A stretch of DNA of 64,000 nucleotides from Pelagibius sp050043265 (lineage in GTDB: Bacteria; Pseudomonadota; Alphaproteobacteria; Kiloniellales; Kiloniellaceae). This document shows positions 50,323 through 58,841 of this stretch, in pieces. Where the stretch lies: positions 1 through 64,000 of the forward strand of contig JBHJIR010000041.1 of NCBI GenBank assembly GCA_050043265.1, given 5' to 3'. The notes under the pieces were generated by a model. It saw only the letters and a list, made by a program, of their open reading frames with translations, had not been told where the DNA came from and made no database searches. Position numbers and translations under genes: made by a program. Position 1 is the first letter of the stretch; the number at the start of each line of letters is the position of its first letter.

Positions 50323-51252
50323 TCAGCGCGTCGGGACGGGGGTATCCGTGGAGTAGTCGTAGAAGCCGCGGCCGGCCTTCTTGCCGACCCAGCCGGCCTC
50401 GACGTACTTCACCAGCAGCGGGCAGGGCCGGTACTTGCTGTCGGCCAGGCCGTCGTAGAGCACGTGCATGATCGACAGGCAGGTGTCCAGGCCGATGAAG
50501 TCGGCCAGTTCCAGCGGGCCCATGGGGTGGTTGGCGCCCAGCTTCATGGCGGTGTCGATGGAGGCCACCGAGCCGACGCCCTCGTAGAGGGTGTAGACCG
50601 CCTCGTTGATCATCGGCAGCAGGATGCGGTTCACGATGAAGGCCGGGAAGTCCTCGGCCGTGGCGGTGGTCTTGCCGAGCCGTTCGGAGAGTTTGCGCAC
50701 CGCTTCGAATGTCGGCTCGTCGGTGGCGATGCCGCGGATCAGTTCGACCAGCTGCATCAGCGGCACCGGGTTCATGAAGTGCATGCCCATGAACTTGGCC
50801 GGACGGTCGGTCACCGACGCGAGGCGGGTGATCGAGATCGACGAGGTGTTGGAGCAGATCAGCGCCGCCGGCTTCAGCACCGGGCAGAGCGCCTTGAAGA
50901 TCTCGCGCTTGATCTCCTCGTTCTCGCTGGCCGCCTCGATGACGATGTCACTGTCGGCGAACATCTCCAGGCCGGTGCCGGAAGTGATGCGGCCCAGGGC
51001 GGCGGTCTTGTCGTCGGCGGTGATGATCTTGCGCTTGACCTGGCGGTCCATGTTGCGGGCGATGGTGCCCAACGCCTTTTCCGCCGCTTCCGCGGAAACG
51101 TCGGAGAGCTTTACCTGATATCCGGCCAAGGCGGAAACGTGCGCGATGCCGCTGCCCATCTGCCCGGCGCCGATGACGCCGACGGACTTGATCTCGCCCA
51201 GATTGCTTTGCGGGCCCCCGGCGGGCGCGTCCTGTTGTGCCATGTGGTCCAA
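50323..51252 (-). CDS. hbd: 3-hydroxybutyryl-CoA dehydrogenase
   Basis: 309 residues. NAD loop GVIGAGQMGSGIAHV (26-40), catalytic His in GMHFMNPVPLMQLVELI, and the C-terminal LGANHPMGPLELADFIGLD. It oxidises (S)-3-hydroxybutyryl-CoA to acetoacetyl-CoA in butyrate/fatty acid metabolism. It ends the operon etfB-etfA-hbd. An N-terminal ~20-residue leader precedes the Rossmann fold; ATG at 51252 or 51243 are both possible starts. Confidence 0.93.
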   Translation of the reverse strand: MDHMAQQDAPAGGPQSNLGEIKSVGVIGAGQMGSGIAHVSALAGYQVKLSDVSAEAAEKALGTIARNMDRQVKRKIITADDKTAALGRITSGTGLEMFADSDIVIEAASENEEIKREIFKALCPVLKPAALICSNTSSISITRLASVTDRPAKFMGMHFMNPVPLMQLVELIRGIATDEPTFEAVRKLSERLGKTTATAEDFPAFIVNRILLPMINEAVYTLYEGVGSVASIDTAMKLGANHPMGPLELADFIGLDTCLSIMHVLYDGLADSKYRPCPLLVKYVEAGWVGKKAGRGFYDYSTDTPVPTR

Positions 51253-51321
51253 GATACCTTTAGCTTGTCAGCCGGATACGGCCGCCGTCCCCACGACGCG
51301 CGGCCCGGACCCGGGCGGTCC

Positions 51322-52254
51322 CTAACCCAGTTCTTTTTCCAGTTCCGGCACGGCCTCGAAGAGGTCCGCCACCAGGCCGTAGTCGGCGACCTGGAAGATC
51401 GGCGCCTCTTCGTCCTTGTTGATGGCGACGATGACCTTGGAGTCCTTCATGCCGGCGAGGTGCTGGATGGCGCCGGAGATACCGACGGCGATGTAGAGGT
51501 CGGGCGCGACCACCTTGCCGGTCTGGCCGACCTGGTAGTCGTTGGGCACGTAACCGGCATCGACCGCGGCGCGGCTGGCGCCCACGGCGGCGACCAGCTT
51601 GTCGGCGACGCGCTCCAGCATGGCGAAGTTCTCGCCGTTCTGCATGCCGCGGCCGCCGGAGATGACAACACCGGCGGTGGTCAGTTCCGGGCGCTCCGAC
51701 TTGGTCAGTTCCTGGCTCTTGAAGGTGGTGAGGCCGACATCGCCGGTGCTCTCGACCGCCTCGACGGCGGCGCTGCCGCCCTCGGCCGCGGCGGCATCGA
51801 AGGCCGTGGCGCGGATGGTCAGCACCTTGATGGCGTCGCCCGACTTCACCGTGGCCAGCGCGTTGCCGGCGTAGATCGGCCGCACGAAGGTGTCTTCGCC
51901 CTCGATGGCGGAAATGTCCGAGATCTGCTGCACGTCCAGCAGGGCGGCGGCGCGCGGCAGGATGTTCTTGCCGGCCGTGGTGGCGGCGGCGATGACGTGG
52001 CTGTAACCGGCGGCCAGCTTGGCTACCAGCGGGGCGACGTTCTCGGCCAGGCCGTGGGCATAGGCCGCGTCGTCGGCCTTCAGCACCTTGGTCACGCCGG
52101 CGATCTTGGCGGCGGCCTGAGCGGCGGCGTCGCAGCCGGCCCCGGCGATCAGGATATGGATGTCGCCGGGCAGTTGGCCGGCGGCGGTGACGGCGTTGAG
52201 CGTGGCGGGCTTGACGTCCGCGTTGTCGTGCTCGGCGACGATCAGCGTGGACAT
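51322..52254 (-). CDS. etfA: Electron transfer flavoprotein, alpha subunit
   Basis: 310 residues. N-terminal domain (LIVAEHDNADVKPATLNAVTAA) and the C-terminal FAD-binding core VISGGRGMQNGENFAMLERVADKLVAAVGASRAAVDAGYVPNDYQVGQTGKVVAPDLYIAVGISGAIQHLAGMK split across the FAD loops. Transfers electrons from acyl-CoA dehydrogenases to ETF-quinone oxidoreductase with etfB. Overlaps etfB by one base. Confidence 0.95.
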   Translation of the reverse strand: MSTLIVAEHDNADVKPATLNAVTAAGQLPGDIHILIAGAGCDAAAQAAAKIAGVTKVLKADDAAYAHGLAENVAPLVAKLAAGYSHVIAAATTAGKNILPRAAALLDVQQISDISAIEGEDTFVRPIYAGNALATVKSGDAIKVLTIRATAFDAAAAEGGSAAVEAVESTGDVGLTTFKSQELTKSERPELTTAGVVISGGRGMQNGENFAMLERVADKLVAAVGASRAAVDAGYVPNDYQVGQTGKVVAPDLYIAVGISGAIQHLAGMKDSKVIVAINKDEEAPIFQVADYGLVADLFEAVPELEKELG

Positions 52255-53003
52255 CAGATCACCTTCGCTTCGTTACGCAGTTTATCGACCAGCTCGGCGA
52301 CGGAGGCGACCTTCACGCCGGCCTGACGGGCCGGCGGCTCGTTCACCGCCACGATGGTGACGCGCGCGCTGACGTCGACGCCCAGGTCGCCCGGGGTCAT
52401 CGTGTCGATCGGCTTCTTCTTTGCCTTCATGATATTGGGCAGCGAGGCATAGCGCGGCTCGTTCAGGCGCAGGTCGGTGGTGACCACGGCGGGCAGCTTC
52501 AGTTCCAGCTTCTCCAGGCCGCCATCCACCTCGCGGGTGATGTTCAGCGTGCCGTCGGTCTTTTCGACCTTGGAGATGAAGGTGCCCTGCGGCCAGCCCA
52601 GCAGCGCGGCCAGCATCTGGCCGGTCTGGTTGTTGTCGTTGTCGACGGCCTGCTTGCCCAGGATGACCAGCTCGGGGCCTTCCTTCTCGACGACGGCCTT
52701 CAGCAGCTTGGCGACGGCCAGCGGCTCCGGGTCGCTGTCGCACTGGATCAGGATGCCGCGGTCGGCGCCCATGGCCAGGCCGGTGCGCAGGGTCTCCTGC
52801 GCCTGGGCCGCGCCGGCGGAGACGACGATGACCTCGGTCGCGACGCCGGCCTCTTTCAGGCGGACGGCCTCTTCGACGGCGATTTCACAGAAGGGATTCA
52901 TGGCCATCTTCACGTTGGCCGTTTCCACCCCGGTCTTGTCCGCCTTCACGCGGACCTTAACGTTGGCGTCGATGACGCGCTTGATCGGAACGAGAACCTT
53001 CAT
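52254..53003 (-). CDS. etfB: Electron transfer flavoprotein, beta subunit
   Basis: 249 residues. Beta-subunit pattern MKVLVPIKRVIDANVKVRVK, MNPFCEIAVEEAVRLKE, the AMP-binding AVDNDNNQTGQMLAALLGWPQ and RLNEPRYASLPNIMKAKKKPI. The start is ATG 53003. It precedes etfA and hbd in the typical order; the adenosyltransferase lies 213 bases upstream. Confidence 0.95.
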   Translation of the reverse strand: MKVLVPIKRVIDANVKVRVKADKTGVETANVKMAMNPFCEIAVEEAVRLKEAGVATEVIVVSAGAAQAQETLRTGLAMGADRGILIQCDSDPEPLAVAKLLKAVVEKEGPELVILGKQAVDNDNNQTGQMLAALLGWPQGTFISKVEKTDGTLNITREVDGGLEKLELKLPAVVTTDLRLNEPRYASLPNIMKAKKKPIDTMTPGDLGVDVSARVTIVAVNEPPARQAGVKVASVAELVDKLRNEAKVI

Positions 53004-53215
53004 CGCAACCTTGCGACCACCCTTTGTCTTGATGCTGTCAACGAGTCCGGCGCCGGGGACCGCGCAAGTTTATTGCGCCAGGGCCGGGGCGGCGGACATA
53101 CGGAAACTCTTTCTGCCTATCTCGCAGCCGCACAATAGGAGCAAGGCTGTATACTGTCAACGCCACCCGACCCGCCGCAGGGCCAGGATTTCCGCCGGTT
53201 TGCGCCGCCCTTCGC

Positions 53216-53839
53216 TCACCCCTTGCCCCCCCGGGTGGCGCCGGGTTCCCACAGCACATCGCCGGCACCCTTGTCGTTCACAAAGCGGCTCATGACGAAG
53301 AACAGGTCGGACACCCGGTTGATGTAGCGCACGGCCTGCGGGTTGATCGTCTCGCTCTCGGCCAGCGCGGTGATCTCGCGCTCGGCCCGGCGCGACACCG
53401 TGCGGGCCAGGTGCAGATACGCCGCGGCCGGGCTGCCGCCGGGCAGCACGAAGGAATTCAGCGGCGCCAGGTCCGCGTTCAGGCGGTCGATCTCGCCCTC
53501 CAGGCGCTCGACCTGCTCGGCCACGATGCGCAGCGGCGGGAATTCCGGGTTTTCGACCTGGGGGGTCGCCAGATCGGCGCCCAGGTCGAAGAGGTCGTTC
53601 TGGATACGGCCCAGAATCTCATCGATCATGGCGTCGATATTCGGGTCGGCGTTCGGGCCGGAACCTAGGGCCTGCGGGGCGGCGGTATGGAGGCGGACCA
53701 GGCCGACCACGGCGTTGGTTTCATCGACGGTGCCGTAGGCGGCCACGCGGGGATGGTGTTTGACCACACGCTGGCCGCTGCCCAGCGCCGTCTTTCCCTT
53801 GTCGCCGCCCCGGGTGTAGATGCGGGTCAGTTTCACCAT
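53216..53839 (-). CDS. cobO: Corrinoid adenosyltransferase (PduO type)
   Basis: 207 residues. N-terminal TRIYTRGGDKGKTALGSGQRV holds the ATP phosphate-binding motif, then VAAYGTVDETNAVVG and a C-terminal RYINRVSDLFFVMSRFVND helix with conserved Arg/Asp pairs. It makes adenosylcobalamin, needed by the class II ribonucleotide reductase in this window. ATG 53839 was chosen because the TRGGD motif begins ~10 residues later; an upstream ATG at 53887 adds a Pro-rich stretch. The gene order HIG1-cobO-etfB-etfA-hbd is a known alphaproteobacterial cluster. Confidence 0.93.
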   Translation of the reverse strand: MVKLTRIYTRGGDKGKTALGSGQRVVKHHPRVAAYGTVDETNAVVGLVRLHTAAPQALGSGPNADPNIDAMIDEILGRIQNDLFDLGADLATPQVENPEFPPLRIVAEQVERLEGEIDRLNADLAPLNSFVLPGGSPAAAYLHLARTVSRRAEREITALAESETINPQAVRYINRVSDLFFVMSRFVNDKGAGDVLWEPGATRGGKG

Positions 53840-53858
53840 GAGGCGCGGCTTTCGCGGG

Positions 53859-54059
53859 TCAGTCCTGGGTGCCGAACAGCACGGCAAGGGCGAAGATCGC
53901 CAGGGCGACGCCTTGGGCGATAACGCGCGCGCGCATCAGCTTGTTGCCGTATTTGGCGTTGAACTCGCCGCCGCGGGCCATCCCGATGATCCCGGTGGCC
54001 AGCACGGCCAGCGTGATGAACATGGCGATCAGCAGGGCTACGAAGAAGAAGGTTTTCAT
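53859..54059 (-). CDS. HIG1-domain twin-transmembrane protein
   Basis: 66 residues. Two hydrophobic segments (FFFVALLIAMFITLAVLATGIIGM and ARVIAQGVALAIFALAVLFG) joined by a basic loop with GEFNAKYGNKLMRAR, the HIG1-domain signature. In alphaproteobacteria it commonly precedes cobO. Possible role in respiratory complex assembly, inferred from eukaryotic HIG1 proteins. Confidence 0.87.
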   Translation of the reverse strand: MKTFFFVALLIAMFITLAVLATGIIGMARGGEFNAKYGNKLMRARVIAQGVALAIFALAVLFGTQD

Positions 54060-54220
54060 GACGGCGACCTTAACCCTGCGGATCGGGGGGAGGCCAGCAA
54101 ATTTGCCGCCCGTCTGTATGGGCCGCCCAGCGGCCGGGAACTTGGCGCCGACTCAACCGTTAGTTAAATTCACCCGCTGGGGTGATGGCATGGTTCCGGT
54201 GCCGGGATACGACATGATGG

Positions 54221-54715
54221 GTGGATGTGACCGAACTGCACCTTCCTTTTATCCGCAATCAGCGGAAAATGGCCTTGGCAAGCTTCGAGCTTGATCTGGC
54301 GAAGGCGTGCGGGTTGGTGCGTCCGCGCTATTTACCCATTGAGGAGTCGGTAGCGCTGTATGACCTCATTGGCGCCGGCGCGCGGCCCAGTCATGCCACG
54401 GGCCGCGTCAACCAGGCGGAGGTGGCAGCGATGCTGGCGTCGGCGCAGGAACGCTTTCCCGACCAGGATTGCCTCGTCTTTCTCAGACGCTATTGGTTCG
54501 TGGGCGGCCTGCAGTTGCGGCTGGCGGCCTTTTGGAACAAGGCGCTGGAGCTGGTGCATTTCGACGGCGACACCGTCTTCGCGGCCAGCCCCGGCGGTGA
54601 CCAGGGTATCATGCTGGATCTCGACAGCTCGCCCGGTGAAGACGGTGGCTACGAACTCTTCGTCTGGGGCGAGAGCTGGCCGGTCTACGCGCCGCCGCCC
54701 ACAGTGGCGGACTAA
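54221..54715 (+). CDS. Hypothetical protein
   Basis: 164 residues. I do not recognise the family. Conspicuous are IPIEESVALYDL-like PIEESVALYDLIGAG, FLRRYWFVGGLQLRLAAFW and VHFDGDTVFAASPGGDQGIMLDLD, with acidic C-terminal strands. No signal peptide or membrane helix. Start GTG 54221 is uncertain; RBS not clear. Convergent with the LysE gene (overlap of four bases). Confidence 0.6.
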   Translation: MDVTELHLPFIRNQRKMALASFELDLAKACGLVRPRYLPIEESVALYDLIGAGARPSHATGRVNQAEVAAMLASAQERFPDQDCLVFLRRYWFVGGLQLRLAAFWNKALELVHFDGDTVFAASPGGDQGIMLDLDSSPGEDGGYELFVWGESWPVYAPPPTVAD

Positions 54716-55341
54716 CGCCGCGCCAGTGCCAGGCCCAGGCCGGTGCCCAGCAGCAGGGTGCCGGTGATGCCGTGGCGGACCTTGTTGGCCCGGGCCGAGG
54801 CAAAGAGGTTGCGCGCCCGCCCGGCCAGGACCGCATAGAGGCTGTCCAGCGAGGTGGCGATGATCACCATGGCGATCGACATGGCGACCAGCTGCGGGCC
54901 CACGGCCAACTGCGGGTCGACGAACTGCGGAAAGAAGGCGGCGTAAAAGAAGATCGTCTTGGGATTGGTGAGGGCGACCACCACGCCCTGCCAGAATACG
55001 CCTTTCTTAGAGCGCATCGGCGGCATCATCGGCACCCCGCCGGCGGTGAAGACCTGGCGCCACTGCTTGATACCCAGATAGACCAGATAGGCGACGCCGC
55101 CCCAGCGCAGCACCTCGAAGAGGTCGGCGGCGATGGCCAGTACCGTGGTGAGGCCCAGGGCGCCCGCGGCGACCAGCATGGCATTGCCGCTGCTCGCGCC
55201 GGCCACGGTCGCCAGGCCCGTACGCTGCCCGTAGGCCAGGGAGTTGGCGATCACCAGGGTGACGATCGGACCCGGCATGAGGATCAGCACGATGACGGCC
55301 AGGATGTAGCCGGCGAAGAGTTCCGGGTTCACGGCGAGCAT
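54712..55341 (-). CDS. LysE-family translocator
   Basis: 209 residues with about six membrane segments: GYILAVIVLILMPGPIVTLVIAN is the typical first helix of LysE/RhtB exporters (PGP motif), with WGGVAYLVYLGIKQW and TNPKTIFFYAAFFPQF later. Exports amino acids or related compounds; substrate unknown. Confidence 0.9.
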   Translation of the reverse strand: MLAVNPELFAGYILAVIVLILMPGPIVTLVIANSLAYGQRTGLATVAGASSGNAMLVAAGALGLTTVLAIAADLFEVLRWGGVAYLVYLGIKQWRQVFTAGGVPMMPPMRSKKGVFWQGVVVALTNPKTIFFYAAFFPQFVDPQLAVGPQLVAMSIAMVIIATSLDSLYAVLAGRARNLFASARANKVRHGITGTLLLGTGLGLALARR

Positions 55342-55502
55342 GGTTTCAACTCCTGGCTTTCAGCGGTGTGCTCTTCCAGCAAAGACAGGGCCTGTGCCGA
55401 AAGTACAGCCGAATTGTCCTACACGAAGAGGCCTTATCAAGTTGATTATATATCTGCTAGTCTGGCGGGACTGTCGGGGGGCATTGCCGGAGGATACAGC
55501 CG

Positions 55503-57029
55503 ATGTCCATGTTGGTGTGTTCCCTGTTTTGCCGGCGGCTTTGCGCGCCGCTGAGCGGGCTCTCGTTCGTCCGCGCCCTGCTGGTAACGGGGCTGGCAAC
55601 GGGGCTGGCAGCCGGTCCGGCGCCGGCGGTCGCGCAGGACCAGGCCACACCTCCGCCCGCGCCGGTGTTCCAGCTGAAATCCTGGACCGGCGATCTCGAC
55701 GGCATGGCCGAGCGCCGCGTGATCCGCCTGCTGGTGCCCTACAGCAAGACATTTTACTTCCTGGACGGGCCGAACCAGCGCGGCATCACCTATGAACTGT
55801 CGCGCGCCTTCGAAGACCAGATCAATAAGAAGCTGAAGACGAAGTCGCTGCGGGTCGAGGTGGTGATCATCCCGACTCCTTTCGACCGCCTGGTCTCCGG
55901 CGTCGCCGAAGGCTATGGCGACATCGCTGCCGGCAACCTCACGGTCTCAGAGGGGCGGCAGGCCGCTGTCGATTTCAGCGATCCGCTGTACAGCGATGTC
56001 AGCGAGGTGGTGGTGACGCCAAAGTCGGCGGCGCCGCTCCTGCAAGAGGAGGATCTGGAAGGGCTGGAGATCTATGTCCGCAGGTCGAGCAGCTATTACG
56101 AAAGCCTAAAGGCGCTGAACCAGCGGCTGGAAGCCGCCGGCAAGGCACCGGTTGCCATCGTAGAGGCCAACGAACTGCTCGACGACGAGGATCTGCTGGA
56201 GATGGTCAATGCGGAGATGATCCCGGCGGTGCTCATCGACCGTCACCAGGTCGGTTTCTGGGCGGGGGTGTTCGACAATCTGCAGATCCACGACGCGGTG
56301 CCGCTGCGCCAGGGCGGACAGATTGCCTGGGCTTTTCGCAAGGACTCGCCGCAGCTCGCCGCCGCGGTGAACGACTTCGTTCGGGCCTCGAAGAAAGGCA
56401 CCCAACTCGGCAACATTCTCATCAAGCGCTATTTCGGCAGCACCAAGTGGGTAGATAAGGCGCTGTCGGGCGACGACCTCGACCGCTTCCACGACACCGC
56501 GCCGGTCTTCCAGGAGTATGCCGAAGACTACAATTTCGACTGGCTGCTGCTGATCGCCCAAGGCTACCAGGAATCGGGTCTGGACCAGACTGTGAAGTCT
56601 AATGCCGGCGCCGTGGGCATTATGCAGGTGCTGCCCTCCACGGCGGCCGATCCCAATGTAGGGATCAAGGACATCAGCAGCCTTGAGAACAACATCCATG
56701 CCGGCACAAAGTACATGCGCTTCATGCTCGACCACTACATGCATCCCGAAGAGCTCGACGCGCTGAACCGCGGTCTCTTCGCCTTGGCCTCTTACAACGC
56801 CGGTCCCAACCGCATCGCCAAGCTACGCGAGAAGGCGGCGGCCCAGGGGCTGGATCCCAACCGTTGGTTCCACAACGTCGAATACGTGGTGGCGCAGGAG
56901 GTCGGTCGCGAGCCCGTGCGCTACGTCAGTAACATCTTCAAGTACTACATCGCCTACCAGGGCAGCATGAAGAGCCTGGCTGCGCGCCGGGCGGCGCAGG
57001 AAGAAGGCGCGGTACCGGCACCAGAGTAG
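55503..57029 (+). CDS. mltF: Lytic transglycosylase F (MltF)-like
   Basis: 508 residues. N-terminal signal/membrane segment (about 10-43), a substrate-binding-protein-like domain (VIRLLVPYSKTFYFLDG ... GYGDIAAGNLTVSEGRQAAVDFSDPLYS) and a C-terminal SLT domain with the catalytic Glu in IAQGYQESGLDQTVKSNAGAVGIMQVLPST. MltF cleaves peptidoglycan glycan chains at the outer membrane. GGAGG lies about ten bases before ATG 55503. Confidence 0.9.
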   Translation: MSMLVCSLFCRRLCAPLSGLSFVRALLVTGLATGLAAGPAPAVAQDQATPPPAPVFQLKSWTGDLDGMAERRVIRLLVPYSKTFYFLDGPNQRGITYELSRAFEDQINKKLKTKSLRVEVVIIPTPFDRLVSGVAEGYGDIAAGNLTVSEGRQAAVDFSDPLYSDVSEVVVTPKSAAPLLQEEDLEGLEIYVRRSSSYYESLKALNQRLEAAGKAPVAIVEANELLDDEDLLEMVNAEMIPAVLIDRHQVGFWAGVFDNLQIHDAVPLRQGGQIAWAFRKDSPQLAAAVNDFVRASKKGTQLGNILIKRYFGSTKWVDKALSGDDLDRFHDTAPVFQEYAEDYNFDWLLLIAQGYQESGLDQTVKSNAGAVGIMQVLPSTAADPNVGIKDISSLENNIHAGTKYMRFMLDHYMHPEELDALNRGLFALASYNAGPNRIAKLREKAAAQGLDPNRWFHNVEYVVAQEVGREPVRYVSNIFKYYIAYQGSMKSLAARRAAQEEGAVPAPE

Positions 57030-57044
57030 GCTTGCCGCGGCGGC

Positions 57045-58091
57045 TTACAGCTCCAGGGTCACCAGGATCAGTTCGTGGTCGGACAGGTTGCCGCGGCTGC
57101 GGTCGACGGCCGGAACGACCCGGGCGCTGCTGCAGGTCAGGCCGCGGGAGAAGAACCAGTCGAGCTTCTTGCGGGGGTTGGCCTGATCCTGCCAGGAATG
57201 GCGGCGGGTGGTGACGCCGGGGCTGTTGCAGGTCCACCAGTCGAAGCCGGCCTCGGCCATGCGGGTGAACATCGGCTCGCCGTCGTGCGGCGTCTTCAGG
57301 ACCTCTTCGCCGAACAGGCCGGCTTCCTGGATCGATTTGCAGTTGAAGTCGCCGCCGATCAGCACCGGCTCCTCGCCGCACAGGGTGCCGACGTGGGCCA
57401 GCAGGACGCGCATTTCGCGGTCGCGGTCCAGCGCATCGAGGCGGCTTTCGAAGTGTGCGGCGATGACCCACAGCGGCTCGGGCAGCAGGTGGCGCACGGC
57501 GACGGCCATGCGCCCGCCGACGCGGCGCTGCTTGCCGGCGTCGTCGCCGGCGAACCACAGGCCGCCGCCGTCCAGCGGCAGCATCGCCGTGCGGTCGATG
57601 GCAAAGCGGGTGGCGACGGCGTTGCCGTGCAGGCCGGCCTGGTTCGGGGTGTCGGCGTGTGCGGCTTCTTCGCGCGGGTCGCCGTGGCCCAGTTCGATGA
57701 ACTCGACGCCATAGGCGTGGCCGAGGCCCAGTTCGCCCGCCAGGTCGGCGGTGGTGTCGCGGTTGCCCGAGCGTGCCATGCCCAGGTCCATTTCGCTCAG
57801 CAGGCAGATGTCGGCGCCGGCGCGGCGCAGCAGGCGGGCGGATTCCTCGACATGCTTGCAGCGTTCCAGGTTCCAGGCGGCGATGCGCAGCTGGCGCGGC
57901 GCTTCCGTTTCAGGCGCTGCCGGGGGCTGTACCACCCGCAGGGCGTTCAGGCAGGCCGCCTCGTCCTTCAGCGCGTCATGGCTTTCGGCGCTCGGCGCCC
58001 CGGCGGCGGCGTTCCGGCGCCACTCTGCCGAGGGCGGATCCAGACGGTCGACCGTTTGGGTAATGGCGTCGCGCGGACTGAGGTCAAGCAT
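57045..58091 (-). CDS. Endonuclease/exonuclease/phosphatase family protein
   Basis: 348 residues. Fold motifs: RIAAWNLERC (catalytic Glu in the NLE segment), LLSEMDLGMARSGN, VIAAHFESRLDALDRDREM (His), VLIGGDFNCKSI (Asp/Asn) and RGNLSDHELILVTLEL (Asp-His at the end). Metal-dependent phosphodiesterase or phosphatase; substrate not determinable. No signal peptide seen, so cytoplasmic. Start ATG 58091; an upstream ATG at 58133 gives a basic extension that looks noncoding. Confidence 0.85.
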   Translation of the reverse strand: MLDLSPRDAITQTVDRLDPPSAEWRRNAAAGAPSAESHDALKDEAACLNALRVVQPPAAPETEAPRQLRIAAWNLERCKHVEESARLLRRAGADICLLSEMDLGMARSGNRDTTADLAGELGLGHAYGVEFIELGHGDPREEAAHADTPNQAGLHGNAVATRFAIDRTAMLPLDGGGLWFAGDDAGKQRRVGGRMAVAVRHLLPEPLWVIAAHFESRLDALDRDREMRVLLAHVGTLCGEEPVLIGGDFNCKSIQEAGLFGEEVLKTPHDGEPMFTRMAEAGFDWWTCNSPGVTTRRHSWQDQANPRKKLDWFFSRGLTCSSARVVPAVDRSRGNLSDHELILVTLEL

Positions 58092-58471
58092 GCACAAAGG
58101 CTCCTTCCTTGCGCCGCGGTCCGCGGCGGGCAATCAGAAGGGCAAGATCCTCTTGGACGTGATTTTTATCGTTTTGCGCCGCCCGTCGTTGCGGGAAGCG
58201 GTGCTGCTGTATCGGCAATGCGGCAAGAGCGGAGAAGTTTCCACGTCGGCGCCTTTCTCGCAAGCGCCCAGAGGGCCCTTCTCCCCTCGCCACCGAGATC
58301 TCATCATACTACACGCAGCGCGTCCGGTGTTTGGGTTATTTCTGTAGTATCATGGTGTTAACGGGCTGCACGCGGACCACTATACGGCAGACGCATGGCA
58401 AACCGATGACGGCGGCATGGCGGAATCGGTGCGGCTTGACAAAACTATAAATCTAGTTTTATGGTTAGGTC
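58092..58471. other. Divergent intergenic region, 380 bp
   Basis: No gene seen between the exonuclease-fold gene (leftward) and the ArsR gene (rightward). It holds an imperfect inverted repeat, ATCATACTACAC near 58302-58315 and TGTAGTATCAT near 58343-58353, and the ArsR promoter/operator described separately. Confidence 0.55.
58436..58464 (+). promoter_or_regulatory. ArsR promoter with overlapping palindromic operator
   Basis: TTGACA (58436-58441) is followed after 17 bases by TTATGG (58459-58464). Within the spacer is a perfect inverted repeat AAAACTA-N6-TAGTTTT (58441-58460). A repressor bound there would block RNA polymerase. A related word AACTAAAAATCTAG recurs at 58818, before the permease gene. 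Confidence 0.7.
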
Positions 58472-58786
58472 ATGACACAGAACGCCGCCATCGCCCGTGC
58501 CCTGGCCGCCCTCGGCCACGAGGCGCGCCTCGCCATCTACCGCCTGCTGGTGCGCGCGGGGGACGCGGGGCTGAACGTGGGGGAGATCGCCGCGCATCTG
58601 GAGATGCCGGCCTCGACCCTGGCCCATCACCTCTCGACCCTGGTCGCCGCCGGCCTGGTGCTCCAGGACCGCCAGGGCCGCGAGGTGGTCAACCGCGCCG
58701 ACTACGACGTCATGAACCGCACCGTCGGCTTCCTCACCGACCAATGCTGTGCCGGCGTCAGCCTGTCGTCGGAGGATGCTGCGTGA
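58472..58786 (+). CDS. ArsR-family metalloregulator
   Basis: 104 residues. Winged helix with ALAALGHEARLAIYRLL, then EIAAHLEMPASTLAHHLSTLVAAGLVLQDRQGREV. Cys92-Cys93 (DQCCAGV) near the C-terminus resembles the vicinal thiol sensor of ArsR proteins that regulate ArsP-type permeases. It probably represses its own promoter and the downstream permease until arsenite or an organoarsenical binds (inference). Confidence 0.88.
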   Translation: MTQNAAIARALAALGHEARLAIYRLLVRAGDAGLNVGEIAAHLEMPASTLAHHLSTLVAAGLVLQDRQGREVVNRADYDVMNRTVGFLTDQCCAGVSLSSEDAA

Positions 58787-58787
58787 A

Positions 58788-58831
58788 ATTTCAGCGGATT
58801 TTTTCACGGACTGAAATAACTAAAAATCTAG
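58788..58831 (+). promoter_or_regulatory. Intergenic hairpin and operator-like word before the permease gene
   Basis: ATTTCAG (58788-58794) and CTGAAAT (58811-58817) form an inverted repeat, and AACTAAAAATCTAG (58818-58831) matches the ArsR promoter site AACTATAAATCTAG (58443-58456) at 13 of 14 positions. It could be a second ArsR site or a transcript hairpin. Confidence 0.55.
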
Positions 58832-58841
58832 GGGTATCGCG

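Noticed and set aside
50158..52326. 722-residue plus-strand frame opposite hbd and etfA
   Set aside because: Gly/Asp/Gln-rich shadow of three conserved genes with no motif.
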